From Xanthomonas sp. F10 (GTDB lineage Bacteria > Pseudomonadota > Gammaproteobacteria > Xanthomonadales > Xanthomonadaceae), in NCBI RefSeq assembly GCF_014206815.1, contig NZ_JACHNP010000001.1, positions 1-64,000 on the forward strand: a DNA stretch of 64,000 nucleotides. Direction: 5' to 3'. The notes under the pieces were generated by a model. That model was not told the origin of the DNA. It saw only the letters and a list, made by a program, of their open reading frames with translations, and made no database searches. A program made the translations under genes and the position numbers. This document shows positions 30,611 through 40,175 of this stretch, piece after piece. The stretch's first letter is position 1. Every line of letters begins with the position of its first letter.

Positions 30611-32926
30611 TCAGTGCAAGGTCGCGCTATGCGGATCCAGGCGATCGATCACGCCCTGCATGGCGCTGTCGAAGGCGCCGTCGTCGACGTGGGCGCGCAG
30701 CCGGCCCAGCCGCACCATCACCGCCAGTTCTTCCGGCGAGGCCACGCAGAAGCGCACGCCGCGCCGGTTGACGAACAGCAGCCGCGACGAGATCGGGCTC
30801 ACCCACGACAGCTTGCCGGCCTGCGTCTTGCCGTCGCGGTCGACGAAATCCAGCCAGGTGCCGATCGGCATCGCGCGGAAGCGGTCGGCGTCGGCGTTGT
30901 CGAAATCGTCCATGGTCTGCGCCGGCGACACTTCCACCGGCTGCGCCTCCTGCACCGGCGGCTGCGGCAGCGCCACCTGCGGCAGTTCCGGCAGCGGCCG
31001 CTCCAGTTCCGGGCGCAGTTCGGCCACCGCCTGCAGCGTGTCGTGCAGCGCATCGATCGCCGCCGCGGCCGCCTCGGCATGCAGGCCGACGCTGGCGAAG
31101 ACGCGCTGCAACGCGCCCTGCCAGGCCTGCAACCAAGGCTTGCCGACGATGTGCCGCTGCGCCTCGGCAGCTTCCTCGAGCAGGCCGTCGGCCAGCGCCA
31201 GCGCATCGCGCACGCCGGGACCGCCCTCGCCTTCGCGCAGCATCGCCATGGTCAGGTGGTGCTGCCACGGCTGGCGCAGGAAATCCTGCAGCGCCTGCGG
31301 CAGCTGCCGGCCCTGCAGGCGCACCTGCAATTCTGCGTCGGCGCGCTGCCGCGCCAGTTCCAGCTTCTCCTGGCCGCGCTGGGTCTCGGCGGCGCGGCGC
31401 TCGGCGATCTCGATGCGGCGGCGATGCTGCATCAGGAAATCGCGGAATTCCTCTTCCAGGGTCAGGAAGATCGCCAGGTTCTCGTTGAACTCGGCCACCA
31501 GCCGGTCGATGATCTCCTCGACCTTGCCCATCAGCACGCGCTCGGCCTGGCTCTCGCCGGTGTTGCCCTCGCAGGCCTCGGCCAGCGAGTTGAGCAGGCG
31601 CCGCGCCGGGTGGGTCTTCTGCACGAACATGCGCCGGTCCAGCAGCGCGACCTTGACGAACGGCACCACCAGCCGGCCGATCAGTTCGCGCGAGCGGCCT
31701 TCCAAGTCGCGCTCGTCGAGCATCACGTCGAACAGCATGCCGACCAGGTCGATCGCGTCCTCGTCGACCGGATCCAGCCGTGCATGCGCCGGGTCCACGC
31801 CGAACTGGGTGGCATTGGACAGCACCTCGCTCTTGAGCCGCTGCGCCAGCGACTCGCTGTCGTCGCCGATCGCCGCGCGCAACGTGGCGCTGGGCGTGGC
31901 CTGCAGCAGCGAGAGCACCGACATCATCTCGCGCTGGCTCAGCGGCCGCTGCTGGCCAACCGCGGCGGTCGCCGCGGACGTGGCGCTCTCGCGCGCGTTG
32001 CGGGTCTGCTGCAGCAGCTCGTGCAACGCCTCCAGCAACACGCCCTGGCTGCCGCCGGGCAGGCGCGCCTCGGCACCCTCGTAGCGCTCGCCGGCCTGCA
32101 GGCTGCCGCGGCGCTCGGCCCACCGGTTGACGAAGCGGTTGGCCCAGGCCGGCGCGTAGTGTTCTTCCTCCTCGCCCAGCTCGGCACCGATGCCGGCATC
32201 GGCCGGCGCGCCGGGCTCGCGCGGCGGGCGCTGCTCCGGCGCCGGCGTGCGCCGCGGCGGCGGCGTTCGTGGCCGCGAGATCTCCGGCATCACCCCGGCC
32301 TGGGCGAGGCTGTCGTCCAGGTCCTGATAGAGCTTGCCGACCCCTGCAGTGAAATCGCGCTCGCACAGCTTGATCAGCACAAGCCGCACTTCCGGGGCCA
32401 GGTCGCTGGTGGAGAACGCGGCATGCACGGCCACGCCGATGTGTTCGGGGCCGATCGGATTGGTGTCCGCATCCAGTTCCAGGCCGCCGGCGATCCAGCC
32501 CAGGCGCCGGTCGATGCGGGTCAGCACCGGCTTCCACTCGCGCAGCAGCACGCTGGCCAGGTTGCGCACCGCCAGCCGCGATTCCAGTTCGTGTTCGGAG
32601 ATCAGGCTCAGGCCCTGCCCATAGCCGGCCAGGGCGACCTCGGCCGACAGCGGCGCACCGGCCTCCAGCGCCTCCCAGGCGGTGTGCAGTTGCGCGCGGA
32701 AGCGCGCGGCGATCTCGTCGCGGCGGCGGCGCAGTTCGCGCATGCCGTCCAGGAACAGCAGCTGCGACGCGCCGGCGCTCTCGGCGCGGTCGAACAGCAC
32801 ATCGTCGAAATGCGCAAGCGCCGCGGCGAAGGCCTGGCCCAGCACCGGCAGCATGCCCTCGCGCGCCTGCGTCAACAGGCGCGGATCACGCGCCGGGTGT
32901 GCGTGCGGGCTGGGGCTGAAACTCAT
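30611..32926 (-). CDS. DUF1631 protein, copy 1
   Basis: A 771-aa cytoplasmic protein of the DUF1631 family. The N-terminal and central parts are mostly helical (MLPVLGQAFAAALAHFDDVL, FLTLEEEFRDFLMQHRRRIE); the C-terminal 90 residues form a small beta-rich domain (MPIGTWLDFVDRDGKTQAGK then LSWVSPISSRLLFVNRRGVR) that resembles a PilZ-type c-di-GMP-binding fold, although the RxxxR/DxSxxG pair is not clearly present. Function unknown. It is the downstream paralogue of the next gene, with similar length and the same C-terminal block. Confidence 0.88.
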   Translation of the reverse strand: MSFSPSPHAHPARDPRLLTQAREGMLPVLGQAFAAALAHFDDVLFDRAESAGASQLLFLDGMRELRRRRDEIAARFRAQLHTAWEALEAGAPLSAEVALAGYGQGLSLISEHELESRLAVRNLASVLLREWKPVLTRIDRRLGWIAGGLELDADTNPIGPEHIGVAVHAAFSTSDLAPEVRLVLIKLCERDFTAGVGKLYQDLDDSLAQAGVMPEISRPRTPPPRRTPAPEQRPPREPGAPADAGIGAELGEEEEHYAPAWANRFVNRWAERRGSLQAGERYEGAEARLPGGSQGVLLEALHELLQQTRNARESATSAATAAVGQQRPLSQREMMSVLSLLQATPSATLRAAIGDDSESLAQRLKSEVLSNATQFGVDPAHARLDPVDEDAIDLVGMLFDVMLDERDLEGRSRELIGRLVVPFVKVALLDRRMFVQKTHPARRLLNSLAEACEGNTGESQAERVLMGKVEEIIDRLVAEFNENLAIFLTLEEEFRDFLMQHRRRIEIAERRAAETQRGQEKLELARQRADAELQVRLQGRQLPQALQDFLRQPWQHHLTMAMLREGEGGPGVRDALALADGLLEEAAEAQRHIVGKPWLQAWQGALQRVFASVGLHAEAAAAAIDALHDTLQAVAELRPELERPLPELPQVALPQPPVQEAQPVEVSPAQTMDDFDNADADRFRAMPIGTWLDFVDRDGKTQAGKLSWVSPISSRLLFVNRRGVRFCVASPEELAVMVRLGRLRAHVDDGAFDSAMQGVIDRLDPHSATLH

Positions 32927-33138
32927 GCGCGACGGCTCCGCGCCATGGACGGCGCCAGGTAGAAGAATGGTGGAGGACGAACAGACGCGGCCCCTGTTTC
33001 CGCTCCTGCATGGTAGGCAAGGTAGCTGAATGTCGACCGTGATGGGCTACGCATTTCTCGCTCCAGAACGTGACACCGAGCAGGATCGTAGGGCGCGGCA
33101 GCGTAACCGCGCGTGCAGCGCGGCCTGAATACGCCCAC

Positions 33139-35370
33139 TCAGGCCGCGACCGCCACCCGTTCCAGGCGGTCGACCGCGCCCTGCATGGCGCTGTAGAAGG
33201 CATCGTCGTCGCGATGCAGGCGCAGCCGGTCCAGCCGCGCCATCACCGCCAGCGCCTCGGCCGAGGCGACGCACAGGCGCCCGCCGCGACGGTTGACGAA
33301 CAACAGGCGCGCCGAGATCGGACTCACCCAGGTCAGCTTGCCGGGCTGCACGCGGCCTTCGCGATCGACGAAATCCAGCCAGGTGCCCAGCGGCAGGGTG
33401 CGGAAGTAATCGGCGGTGATGTGGTCGAAATCGGTGGGCTGGGCCGGCTCCGGCAGTGCCGGCACGGTCTCGGCGGCAGGCGGCTCGGGCGCCTCCACGC
33501 TGGCCACGGGCAGCGCGGCCTGCAACGGCCGCGCGTGCGCCAGGTCGTCCAGCGCGGTGTGCAGGGACTGCCAGGCGGCCTCGGCGGCCGCCGCGTCCAG
33601 GCCGATGCTGGTCCACAGCCGGGTCAGCTCGGCGCGCTGCGGCTGCAGCCAGCCCTCCAGCGGCGCCGCACCGGCCTGGGCCTGGCGGCACTGCGCCAGC
33701 ACCGCATCGCCCAGCGCCAGCGCCGCGGCGAGCGCGCTGCCCTGGCCGTCGTCGCGCAGGGCCGACTGCTGCACGTACTGGCACCAGGACTGGCGCAGGA
33801 AGGCATCGATCGGCGGCGGCAGGATCAGGTCGTCGCCGGCCTGCTGCAGCAGTTCGTGCACGGCCTGCGCGGCGCGCTGGCGGGCGACCTCGCGGCGCTC
33901 CTCCGCCCGCTGCAGTTCGGACGCGCGGCGCTCGGCGATCTCCACCCGGCGCCGGTACTGCTCGTAAGCGCTGCCGAACTCGGCCTCCAGCGCCAGGAAC
34001 ACCGCCAGGTGCTCGTCGAAATCGCGCACCACCCGCTCCACCGCCGCCTGCGCCTGCGCCAACAGCGCCTGCTCCGGGCCGGTGCTGCCGGCATTGCCGT
34101 CGCAGGCGTCGGCCAGCAGGTTGAGCAGGCGCCGCGCCGGATGCCCGTCGCGCACGAACAGGCGCCCGTCGATCAGTGCGACCTTGGCCATGGGCACCAG
34201 CATCTGGCCCAGCAGTTCGCGCTGCGCCGGCTGCAGCACGCACTCCTCCAGCATCACGTCGAACAGCAGGCCGACCAGATCCAGCGTGTCGGCGTCGGCC
34301 GGGTCCAGGCAGGTGCTCGCCGGATCCAGGCCGAGTGAGGCGCCGACGCCGGCGATCTGGCGGCGCAGGCCCTGCGCCAGCGGGCCGCCGTGCTCGCAGA
34401 CGGCGGCAAACCCGGCCAAGGGCATGGTCTGCAGCAGCGACAGCACCGACAGCACCTCACGCGGCGACAGGCAGCGCCGGCCATCGCCCGCGCCCGCGTC
34501 CGGCTGCGCCTCGTGCAGCAGCGCGCGCAGCGCCGGCGGCAGGACGTCCTGCTCGTTGCGCGCGTGCGCGTCCAGCGCGCGTGCGGCGCGGCGCTGCGCC
34601 GCCGACAGCGGCGCGGCGGTTTCCCAGTTCTCGAAGAAGCGGCTGATCCAGTCCGGCGCCGCCTCGTCCTCGCTCGCGCCCAGGCGCGGGATGGCGCGGC
34701 GGCGCGGGCGCCCGCTGGGCAGCGCGCGGGCGCGCGCAACCTGGTTCAGGCGCTGCTCCAGTTGCGCATACAGCTCGCCGACGCGTTCCTGCAGTTCCTG
34801 CTCGCAGATCTTGACGATCGCCAGTTGCACCTGCGGCGCCAGCACCAGCCCGTGCAGCGCCGCATACACGGCCGCGCCCACGTGCTCGGGGCCGAACGGG
34901 TTGTTGTCGGCATCGATGCGCTGGCCGCCGGCGATGAAGCCGAGGAACCGGTTCAGCCGCATCAGTTCCGGCCGCCAGCGGTGCTGGATCGCGCCGGCCA
35001 GGTTACGCACCGCCAGGCGCACGTCCAGTTCCTGCTCCGAGACCAGGCTCAGATCGCCACGCTCGCGCGCCAGGCTGCGCTCCACCGACAGCGGACGGCC
35101 GGCCTCCAGCGCCTGCCAGGCCTGGGCCAGGTGCGCGCGGAAACGCGCGGCGATCGGCTCACGCTGCTGGCGCAGCAACTGGATCGCTTCGAAATAGTCG
35201 TTCTGGCTCGGCCCGGCGCGCTCGGCCATGCGGAACAGCGCCTCGGCCAGCACATCCAGCACCTCGCCGAAGGCGCCGGCGAGCGGGACCGACACCACAT
35301 CCCGGACCTGCTCGAGCAGATCCGCGTTGCGGCTGGGCGACAACTCTTCAGCGTATTCAGCAAGGGTCAT
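33139..35370 (-). CDS. DUF1631 protein, copy 2
   Basis: A 743-aa paralogue of the preceding protein, on the same strand with 212 bases between them. Shared blocks include EHVGAAVYAA/EHIGVAVHAA near residue 170, DLVGLLFDVMLEE in the middle, HPARRLLNLLADACDGN, the charged helix RRVEIAERRASELQRAEER, and the C-terminal GTWLDFVDREGRVQPGKLTW. The two copies are clearly homologous but well diverged, so the duplication is old. The start MTLAEYAEELSP was taken at the first ATG that begins the similarity; a longer open frame exists. Confidence 0.88.
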   Translation of the reverse strand: MTLAEYAEELSPSRNADLLEQVRDVVSVPLAGAFGEVLDVLAEALFRMAERAGPSQNDYFEAIQLLRQQREPIAARFRAHLAQAWQALEAGRPLSVERSLARERGDLSLVSEQELDVRLAVRNLAGAIQHRWRPELMRLNRFLGFIAGGQRIDADNNPFGPEHVGAAVYAALHGLVLAPQVQLAIVKICEQELQERVGELYAQLEQRLNQVARARALPSGRPRRRAIPRLGASEDEAAPDWISRFFENWETAAPLSAAQRRAARALDAHARNEQDVLPPALRALLHEAQPDAGAGDGRRCLSPREVLSVLSLLQTMPLAGFAAVCEHGGPLAQGLRRQIAGVGASLGLDPASTCLDPADADTLDLVGLLFDVMLEECVLQPAQRELLGQMLVPMAKVALIDGRLFVRDGHPARRLLNLLADACDGNAGSTGPEQALLAQAQAAVERVVRDFDEHLAVFLALEAEFGSAYEQYRRRVEIAERRASELQRAEERREVARQRAAQAVHELLQQAGDDLILPPPIDAFLRQSWCQYVQQSALRDDGQGSALAAALALGDAVLAQCRQAQAGAAPLEGWLQPQRAELTRLWTSIGLDAAAAEAAWQSLHTALDDLAHARPLQAALPVASVEAPEPPAAETVPALPEPAQPTDFDHITADYFRTLPLGTWLDFVDREGRVQPGKLTWVSPISARLLFVNRRGGRLCVASAEALAVMARLDRLRLHRDDDAFYSAMQGAVDRLERVAVAA

Positions 35371-35525
35371 GGCAGTGTGATACGCAGGCAGCAGTGAGAC
35401 CGACGTCAATCCGGAAGCTAGCGGCAGATCAGCAACGCAACGTGATTGTCCGTGTAACTGCGGCATCCGCTGCCGCCTGCGAGCGCGCGACTATAATTTC
35501 GCGCCCGCCCCACGGAATCGAGACT

Positions 35526-36101
35526 ATGCGCACAATTCATTCGCTGCAAGCGCTGGATGCGCGCCGTTCGGTGCCATCCAAGCAACTCGGCGAGCCGGGA
35601 CCGGACGCGGACACGCTGCTGGCCATGCTGCAGTCGGCGGTTCGTGTCCCCGATCACGGAAAGCTGGTGCCGTTCCGCTTCCTGCGCATCGCCGGCCCGG
35701 CGCGCCAGGCATTGGGCGACATCCTCGCCGAGCGCACCGTGCAGCGCGACCCGGGCGCGTCGCCGGCGGCGGTGGAAAAGGACCGCGAACGCTTCGCGCA
35801 TGCGCCGGTGGTGATCGCGGTGATCACCTGCCTGCAGCGCGGGCACAAGGTGCCGGAAATCGAACAGTGGCTGACCGCCGGGTCGGTGTGCTTCGCGCTG
35901 CTGCAGGCGGCGCAGGCCTATGGCTTCGGCGCGCAATGGCTGACCGGCTGGATGGCGTATGACGAAATAGTGACCGCGCGGCTGGGTTTGGCCGAGCACG
36001 AACACGTCGCCGGCTTCATTCACATCGGCACCGCCCGCATCGACGCCCCGGAGCGCGAGCGGCCGGATCCGCGCGCGCTGCTCAGCGACTGGACGCCGTG
36101 A
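35526..36101 (+). CDS. Nitroreductase-family protein (YdjA-like)
   Basis: A 191-aa FMN-dependent nitroreductase. The N-terminal ARRSVPSKQLGEPGPD and VRVPDHGKLVPFRFLRI contain the FMN-binding Arg/Ser and the pocket loop, and the C-terminal FGAQWLTGWMAYD and FIHIGTA match the short YdjA subgroup. Such enzymes reduce nitro compounds or quinones with NAD(P)H; the natural substrate is unknown. GTGA overlap couples it to the exonuclease gene. Confidence 0.9.
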   Translation: MRTIHSLQALDARRSVPSKQLGEPGPDADTLLAMLQSAVRVPDHGKLVPFRFLRIAGPARQALGDILAERTVQRDPGASPAAVEKDRERFAHAPVVIAVITCLQRGHKVPEIEQWLTAGSVCFALLQAAQAYGFGAQWLTGWMAYDEIVTARLGLAEHEHVAGFIHIGTARIDAPERERPDPRALLSDWTP

Positions 36102-37021
36102 ACGCAGGCCTGCCCCTGTCGCGGCCGCTGTACCTGGTCGACGCCAGCCTGTACGTGTTCCGCGCCTGGCATTCGATTCCCGACGAGTTCCAGGACGCGC
36201 AGGGCTGGCCGACCAACGCGGTGCACGGCTTCGCCCGCTTCCTGCTCGACCTGCTCGAGCGCGAACGCCCGCAACACATCGTGATCGCCTTCGACGAAGC
36301 GCTGGACAGTTGCTTCCGGCATCGCCTGTACACCGCCTACAAGGCCAACCGCGCGCCGGCGCCGGATGCGCTGCGCCGCCAGTTCGCGCACTGCAAGGCG
36401 CTGTGCGCGGCCTTGGGCCTGGGCGTGCTGGCGCACCACGACTACGAGGCCGACGACCTGATCGGCAGCGCCCTGCATCGCGCGCGCGGCGACGGCTTCC
36501 ACGGCGTGATCGTCTCCGCCGACAAGGACCTGTCGCAGTTGCTGCTGGAATTTGACGAGCAATGGGACTACGGACGCGGCCAGCGCTGGGGCGCGGCCGG
36601 GGTCAAGGCACGCCACGGCGTGCATGCGCACCAGATCGCCGACTACCTGGCGTTGACCGGCGATGCGATCGACAACATTCCCGGGGTCACCGGCATCGGC
36701 GCCAAGTCGGCGGCGATCCTGCTGGCGCATTTCGGCGACCTGGACACGCTGCTGGCACGGGTCGAGGAAGTGGCGTTCCTGCGCCTGCGCGGTGCCGCGC
36801 AGATGGCCGTGCGCCTGCGCGAGCAGCGCGAACACGCGCTGCTGTGGCGGCAGCTGACCACCATCGCCCTGGACGCACCGCTGCACACCGCCGCGGCGGA
36901 TTTCGCCCGCGGCGCGGCCGACGCCGACATGCTGCAGGGCCTGTGCGAGGCACTGCGCTTCGGGCCGCTGACCCGGCGCCGGCTGCTGCAGGCCGCCGGC
37001 CTGGAGCTTGCGGCCGGCTGA
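36098..37021 (+). CDS. 5'-3' exonuclease / flap endonuclease (Xni-like)
   Basis: A 307-aa protein with the 5'-3' exonuclease fold of the DNA polymerase I N-terminal domain, but standing alone. It shows LYLVDASLYVFRAWH with the metal-binding Asp, the DEALDSCFRHRLYTAYKANR region (Arg/Lys of the helical arch), DYEADDLIGS with three acidic metal ligands, VSADKDLSQLL, and the helix-hairpin-helix GDAIDNIPGVTGIGAKSAAI. It probably removes flaps or processes RNA-DNA junctions like E. coli Xni (ExoIX). Translation starts at a GTG overlapping the nitroreductase stop. Confidence 0.93.
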   Translation: MNAGLPLSRPLYLVDASLYVFRAWHSIPDEFQDAQGWPTNAVHGFARFLLDLLERERPQHIVIAFDEALDSCFRHRLYTAYKANRAPAPDALRRQFAHCKALCAALGLGVLAHHDYEADDLIGSALHRARGDGFHGVIVSADKDLSQLLLEFDEQWDYGRGQRWGAAGVKARHGVHAHQIADYLALTGDAIDNIPGVTGIGAKSAAILLAHFGDLDTLLARVEEVAFLRLRGAAQMAVRLREQREHALLWRQLTTIALDAPLHTAAADFARGAADADMLQGLCEALRFGPLTRRRLLQAAGLELAAG

Positions 37022-37278
37022 GCGCCGCGCTCGCCGCGCGGGCGGCGCTGCCGCTGGCCCGGCGCGGGTGCCCTTCGAGGCGAGAGGCCGCCGCAATGCT
37101 CGGCGCGCCCTGCCCGTGGCGCACAGCGAAACCGTGGCGCCGGTTCCGCGTCGCGCCCGCCGCACCGCAGGCCGCATGCCGCGCATCAAAAACACATCGC
37201 ACGCTCTACACTGCACCGCATCGCCGGACCGCGCCGCGCGCGACCGCGCCTTCTTCCTCCGCTACCTGCGAGCTGCCC

Positions 37279-37830
37279 ATGCCCCGCCATGATTCCCCGC
37301 CCCGCGTCGTCTACGAAGGCAAGTACCAGCGCATGGTCGTGCGCGGCACCTGGGAGTATTCCGAACGCGTGCATGCCGGCGGCCTGGCCGCGATCATCGT
37401 GGCGGTCACGCCGGACGACGAGGTGCTGTTCGTCGAACAGTTCCGCGTGCCGCTGCAGGCGCGCACCATCGAGATGCCGGCCGGCCTGGTCGGCGACATC
37501 GATGCCGGCGAATCGATCGAAGTGTCGGCGGTGCGCGAGCTGGAGGAGGAGACCGGCTGGACCGCCGACCACGCCGAGGTGCTGCTGATCGGCCCGACCT
37601 CGGCCGGCGCCAGCAACGAGAAGGTCGCCTTCGTGCGCGCCAGCGGCCTGCGCAAGGTCGGCAACGGCGGTGGCGACGCCAGCGAGGACATCACCGTGCA
37701 TTCGGTGCCGCGCACGCGCGCTGCCGCGTGGCTGGTGCAGAAGATGGGCGAAGGCTACGCGTTGGACGCGAAACTGTGGGCCGGCCTGTGGATGATCGAA
37801 CACGAGCTCGACGGTACGCCGCGTGGCTGA
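37279..37830 (+). CDS. NUDIX hydrolase (ADP-ribose pyrophosphatase type)
   Basis: A 183-aa NUDIX enzyme. The Nudix box is complete: G-x5-E-x7-REL-x-EE-x-GW in GDIDAGESIEVSAVRELEEE followed by TGW. The upstream VEQFRVPLQARTIEMPAGLV is typical of ADP-ribose/NDP-sugar hydrolases (NudE/NudF-like). The 257 bases before the gene, after the exonuclease gene, hold no other feature. The next gene overlaps its 3' end by eight bases. Confidence 0.92.
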   Translation: MPRHDSPPRVVYEGKYQRMVVRGTWEYSERVHAGGLAAIIVAVTPDDEVLFVEQFRVPLQARTIEMPAGLVGDIDAGESIEVSAVRELEEETGWTADHAEVLLIGPTSAGASNEKVAFVRASGLRKVGNGGGDASEDITVHSVPRTRAAAWLVQKMGEGYALDAKLWAGLWMIEHELDGTPRG

Positions 37831-38620
37831 GGCATCCGTTTCCGACCTGCCGCCACTGCTGGGCGCCGACGACCCGGCGGTGTTCCGCATCCACCGCCCG
37901 CACGGCAGTTCGCCATTCGTGCTGCTGGCCGACCACGCCGGACAGGCGGTGCCGCGCGCGCTGCACGGTCTCGGCCTGGCGCAGGCGGACCTGGACCGGC
38001 ACATCGGCTGGGACATCGGCATCGCCGGCACCACCCGCGCGCTGTCGGCGCTGCTCGACGCCTGGGCGATCGAGCAGACTTATTCGCGGCTGCTGATCGA
38101 CTGCAACCGCCCGCTCGCCTCGCCGACGCTGATCCCGCCGGTCAGCGACCGCACCGTGGTACCGGGCAACGCCGGGCTCACGGCGACGCAGCGGCAGCAG
38201 CGCATCGACGCCGTGCACGCGCCCTACCACGCGCGCATCGCCGCCGAACTGGACGCGCGCCGCGCCGCCGCGCGGCCCACCGTGCTGGTGATGATGCACA
38301 GCTTCACCCCGGTGATGGACGGCGTGCCGCGGCCCTGGCATGCCGGCGTGCTGTACCACCGCGACACCCGCTTCGCCCACGCGCTGCTGCAGGCGCTGCG
38401 CGCGGAGGACGACCTGCTGGTCGGCGACAACGCACCGTATGCGGTCAGCGACAGCAGCGACTACGCGGTGCCCGTGCACGGCGAAGGCCGCGGCCTGCCG
38501 CATGTGGAACTGGAGATCCGCCAGGACCTGATCGCCGACGCCGCCGGCCAGCAGGCCTGGGCGCAACGGCTGGCGCGGATCTTCACCACGCTGCAGCCGC
38601 AGTTGCTGGCGCTGGGCTGA
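37823..38620 (+). CDS. N-formylglutamate amidohydrolase family protein
   Basis: A 265-aa zinc-dependent amidohydrolase-like protein of the FGase family. The conserved metal-ligand regions are LLADHAGQAVP, the IGWDIGIAGTTRAL segment, TYSRLLIDCNRP, and MMHSFTPVMDG. HVELEIRQDLI is near the C terminus. The family cleaves N-formylglutamate in His degradation, but isolated copies like this one may act on other N-formyl or N-acyl amino acids. It starts at GTG, overlapping the NUDIX gene by eight bases, so the two are coupled. Confidence 0.88.
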   Translation: MAEASVSDLPPLLGADDPAVFRIHRPHGSSPFVLLADHAGQAVPRALHGLGLAQADLDRHIGWDIGIAGTTRALSALLDAWAIEQTYSRLLIDCNRPLASPTLIPPVSDRTVVPGNAGLTATQRQQRIDAVHAPYHARIAAELDARRAAARPTVLVMMHSFTPVMDGVPRPWHAGVLYHRDTRFAHALLQALRAEDDLLVGDNAPYAVSDSSDYAVPVHGEGRGLPHVELEIRQDLIADAAGQQAWAQRLARIFTTLQPQLLALG

Positions 38621-38649
38621 GCCGGGGCGGACGCAGGCCGGCCGATCGA

Positions 38650-40083
38650 TCATGCCTCGCGCGGCAGGCAGGGCGCTGCGCCGCACTCGCCGCGCGGATA
38701 ACGCAGGCACAACGCGATGGCCACGCCCACGACCGCGAACACAGCCGCCCCGTACTGCGCCTGCACCAACCCGTGCAGCGCCGCCGCGCTGGTGGCCGGT
38801 TGCGCGCCGCGCGCCGCATTGGCCACCATCACCAGCACCGCCAGGCCCACCGCACCGCCGATCTGCTGCGCCGTGGCGGCCATGCCCGAGGCCACGCCCT
38901 GCTGCGGCGCCGGCACGCCCTGACCGGCCACCACCCACATCGCCGTCCAGCTCATGCCCTGCCCCACACTGAGCAGGACAATGCCCGGCAGCAACGGCCA
39001 ATAACCCGCGCCATGCGGCAATGCGACGGTCGCTGCGGCGATGCCCAGCGCGCCCGCGCTGAATCCCCAGGCCAGCACCTGCCGCGGCGAACGCCGCTGC
39101 AGCAAGCGCTCGGCGATGCGGATGCCGAAGGCGCAGACCACCGTCGGCGGCAGGAACGCCATGCCGGCCTGCAGCGGACTCCAGCCATAGCCGTCCTGAA
39201 AGTACAGCGCCAGGAAGTAGTACTGCACGCCGTAGCTGCTCATGAAAGCGAAGGTCAGGCCCAGCGCGGCGCGCAGACCGGGAAGACGCAGCAGCGCGAA
39301 GCGCATCAACGGATCGCGGCTGCGTTGCTCGATCCACACGAAGCCTGCCAGCAGCACCGCCGATGCCAGCAGGCAGGACAGCGTGACCGGCGCGCTCCAG
39401 CCCCATTCCGGGCCCTGCACCAGGGTGGCGACCAGCAGGCTGCCGCCGGCGGTCACGGTGGTGCATCCGGCCAGGTCGAAGGTGCGGCTATGCGCGCGCG
39501 GGCCATCGGCCGGCAACCACCGCCCTGCCGCCGCCGCGCAGGCGATGGCCGGCGGCACGATGACCGCCAGCACCGCCGGCCACCCGAAGGCCTGGGTCAG
39601 CGCGCCGCCCAGCAAAGTGCCCAGCGCCAGTCCCACCGCACTGGCCGTGCTCCAGATCGCCAACGCGCGATTGCGCGCCGCGCCTTCGGCATAGAGGGTG
39701 TTGATCAGGGCCAGGGTTGCCGGAAACAGCAATGCCGCGCCCACACCTTGCGCGGCCCGCGCGGCGATCAGCAGCACGGCGTTGGGTGCCAGCGCGCCCA
39801 GCAACGAGGCCAGCGCGAACAGCAGCATGCCCAGCCGGTAGAAGCGGCGCCGCCCCAACAGATCGGCTGCGCGGCCACCGAGCAGCAGGCAACCGCCGAA
39901 TGCCACGGTGTAGGCGCTGACCACCCATTGCAGGCGCTGCGCGTCGATCTGCAGCGCCCGGCCCATGTCGTGCAAGGCGACGAAGATGATGGTCGCGTCC
40001 AGGGCGATCAGCAATTGCGCGGTGGCGAGCAGCGCCAACGCCCTGCGCGGATGGGATAGGGAGTGCATCGGCATCGGGGACAT
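38650..40083 (-). CDS. DHA2-family MFS drug/solute exporter
   Basis: A 477-aa transporter with about 14 membrane helices. The DHA2 motif set is present: LDATIIFVALHDMGRAL in helix 1, LQWVVSAYTVAFGGCLLLGG with helix 2 and the loop GRAADLLGRRRFYRLG (motif A), and AARAAQGVGAALLFPATLAL (motif C-like region). Such pumps export drugs, dyes or toxic metabolites. It is divergent from a LysR-type regulator gene and shares an inverted repeat with it, so the two probably form a regulator/exporter pair. Confidence 0.92.
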   Translation of the reverse strand: MSPMPMHSLSHPRRALALLATAQLLIALDATIIFVALHDMGRALQIDAQRLQWVVSAYTVAFGGCLLLGGRAADLLGRRRFYRLGMLLFALASLLGALAPNAVLLIAARAAQGVGAALLFPATLALINTLYAEGAARNRALAIWSTASAVGLALGTLLGGALTQAFGWPAVLAVIVPPAIACAAAAGRWLPADGPRAHSRTFDLAGCTTVTAGGSLLVATLVQGPEWGWSAPVTLSCLLASAVLLAGFVWIEQRSRDPLMRFALLRLPGLRAALGLTFAFMSSYGVQYYFLALYFQDGYGWSPLQAGMAFLPPTVVCAFGIRIAERLLQRRSPRQVLAWGFSAGALGIAAATVALPHGAGYWPLLPGIVLLSVGQGMSWTAMWVVAGQGVPAPQQGVASGMAATAQQIGGAVGLAVLVMVANAARGAQPATSAAALHGLVQAQYGAAVFAVVGVAIALCLRYPRGECGAAPCLPREA

Positions 40084-40107
40084 GGGGAGGAACCGCCAGT
40101 CTCACTG

Positions 40108-40162
40108 ATGCGAAATCGCCGATAAATCCTGTGCTCTTCATATTTGTCATGATTTTTCGCAT
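40108..40162. promoter_or_regulatory. Inverted repeat in the MFS/LysR intergenic region
   Basis: ATGCGAAA (40108-40115) and TTTCGCAT (40155-40162) form a perfect 8-bp inverted repeat across 39 bases between the divergent genes. The AT-rich centre (ATAAAT, TCATATTTGTCATG) is a good site for overlapping promoters. Likely bound by the LysR-type regulator; inference. Confidence 0.55.
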
Positions 40163-40175
40163 GAATCGCAAAAGC

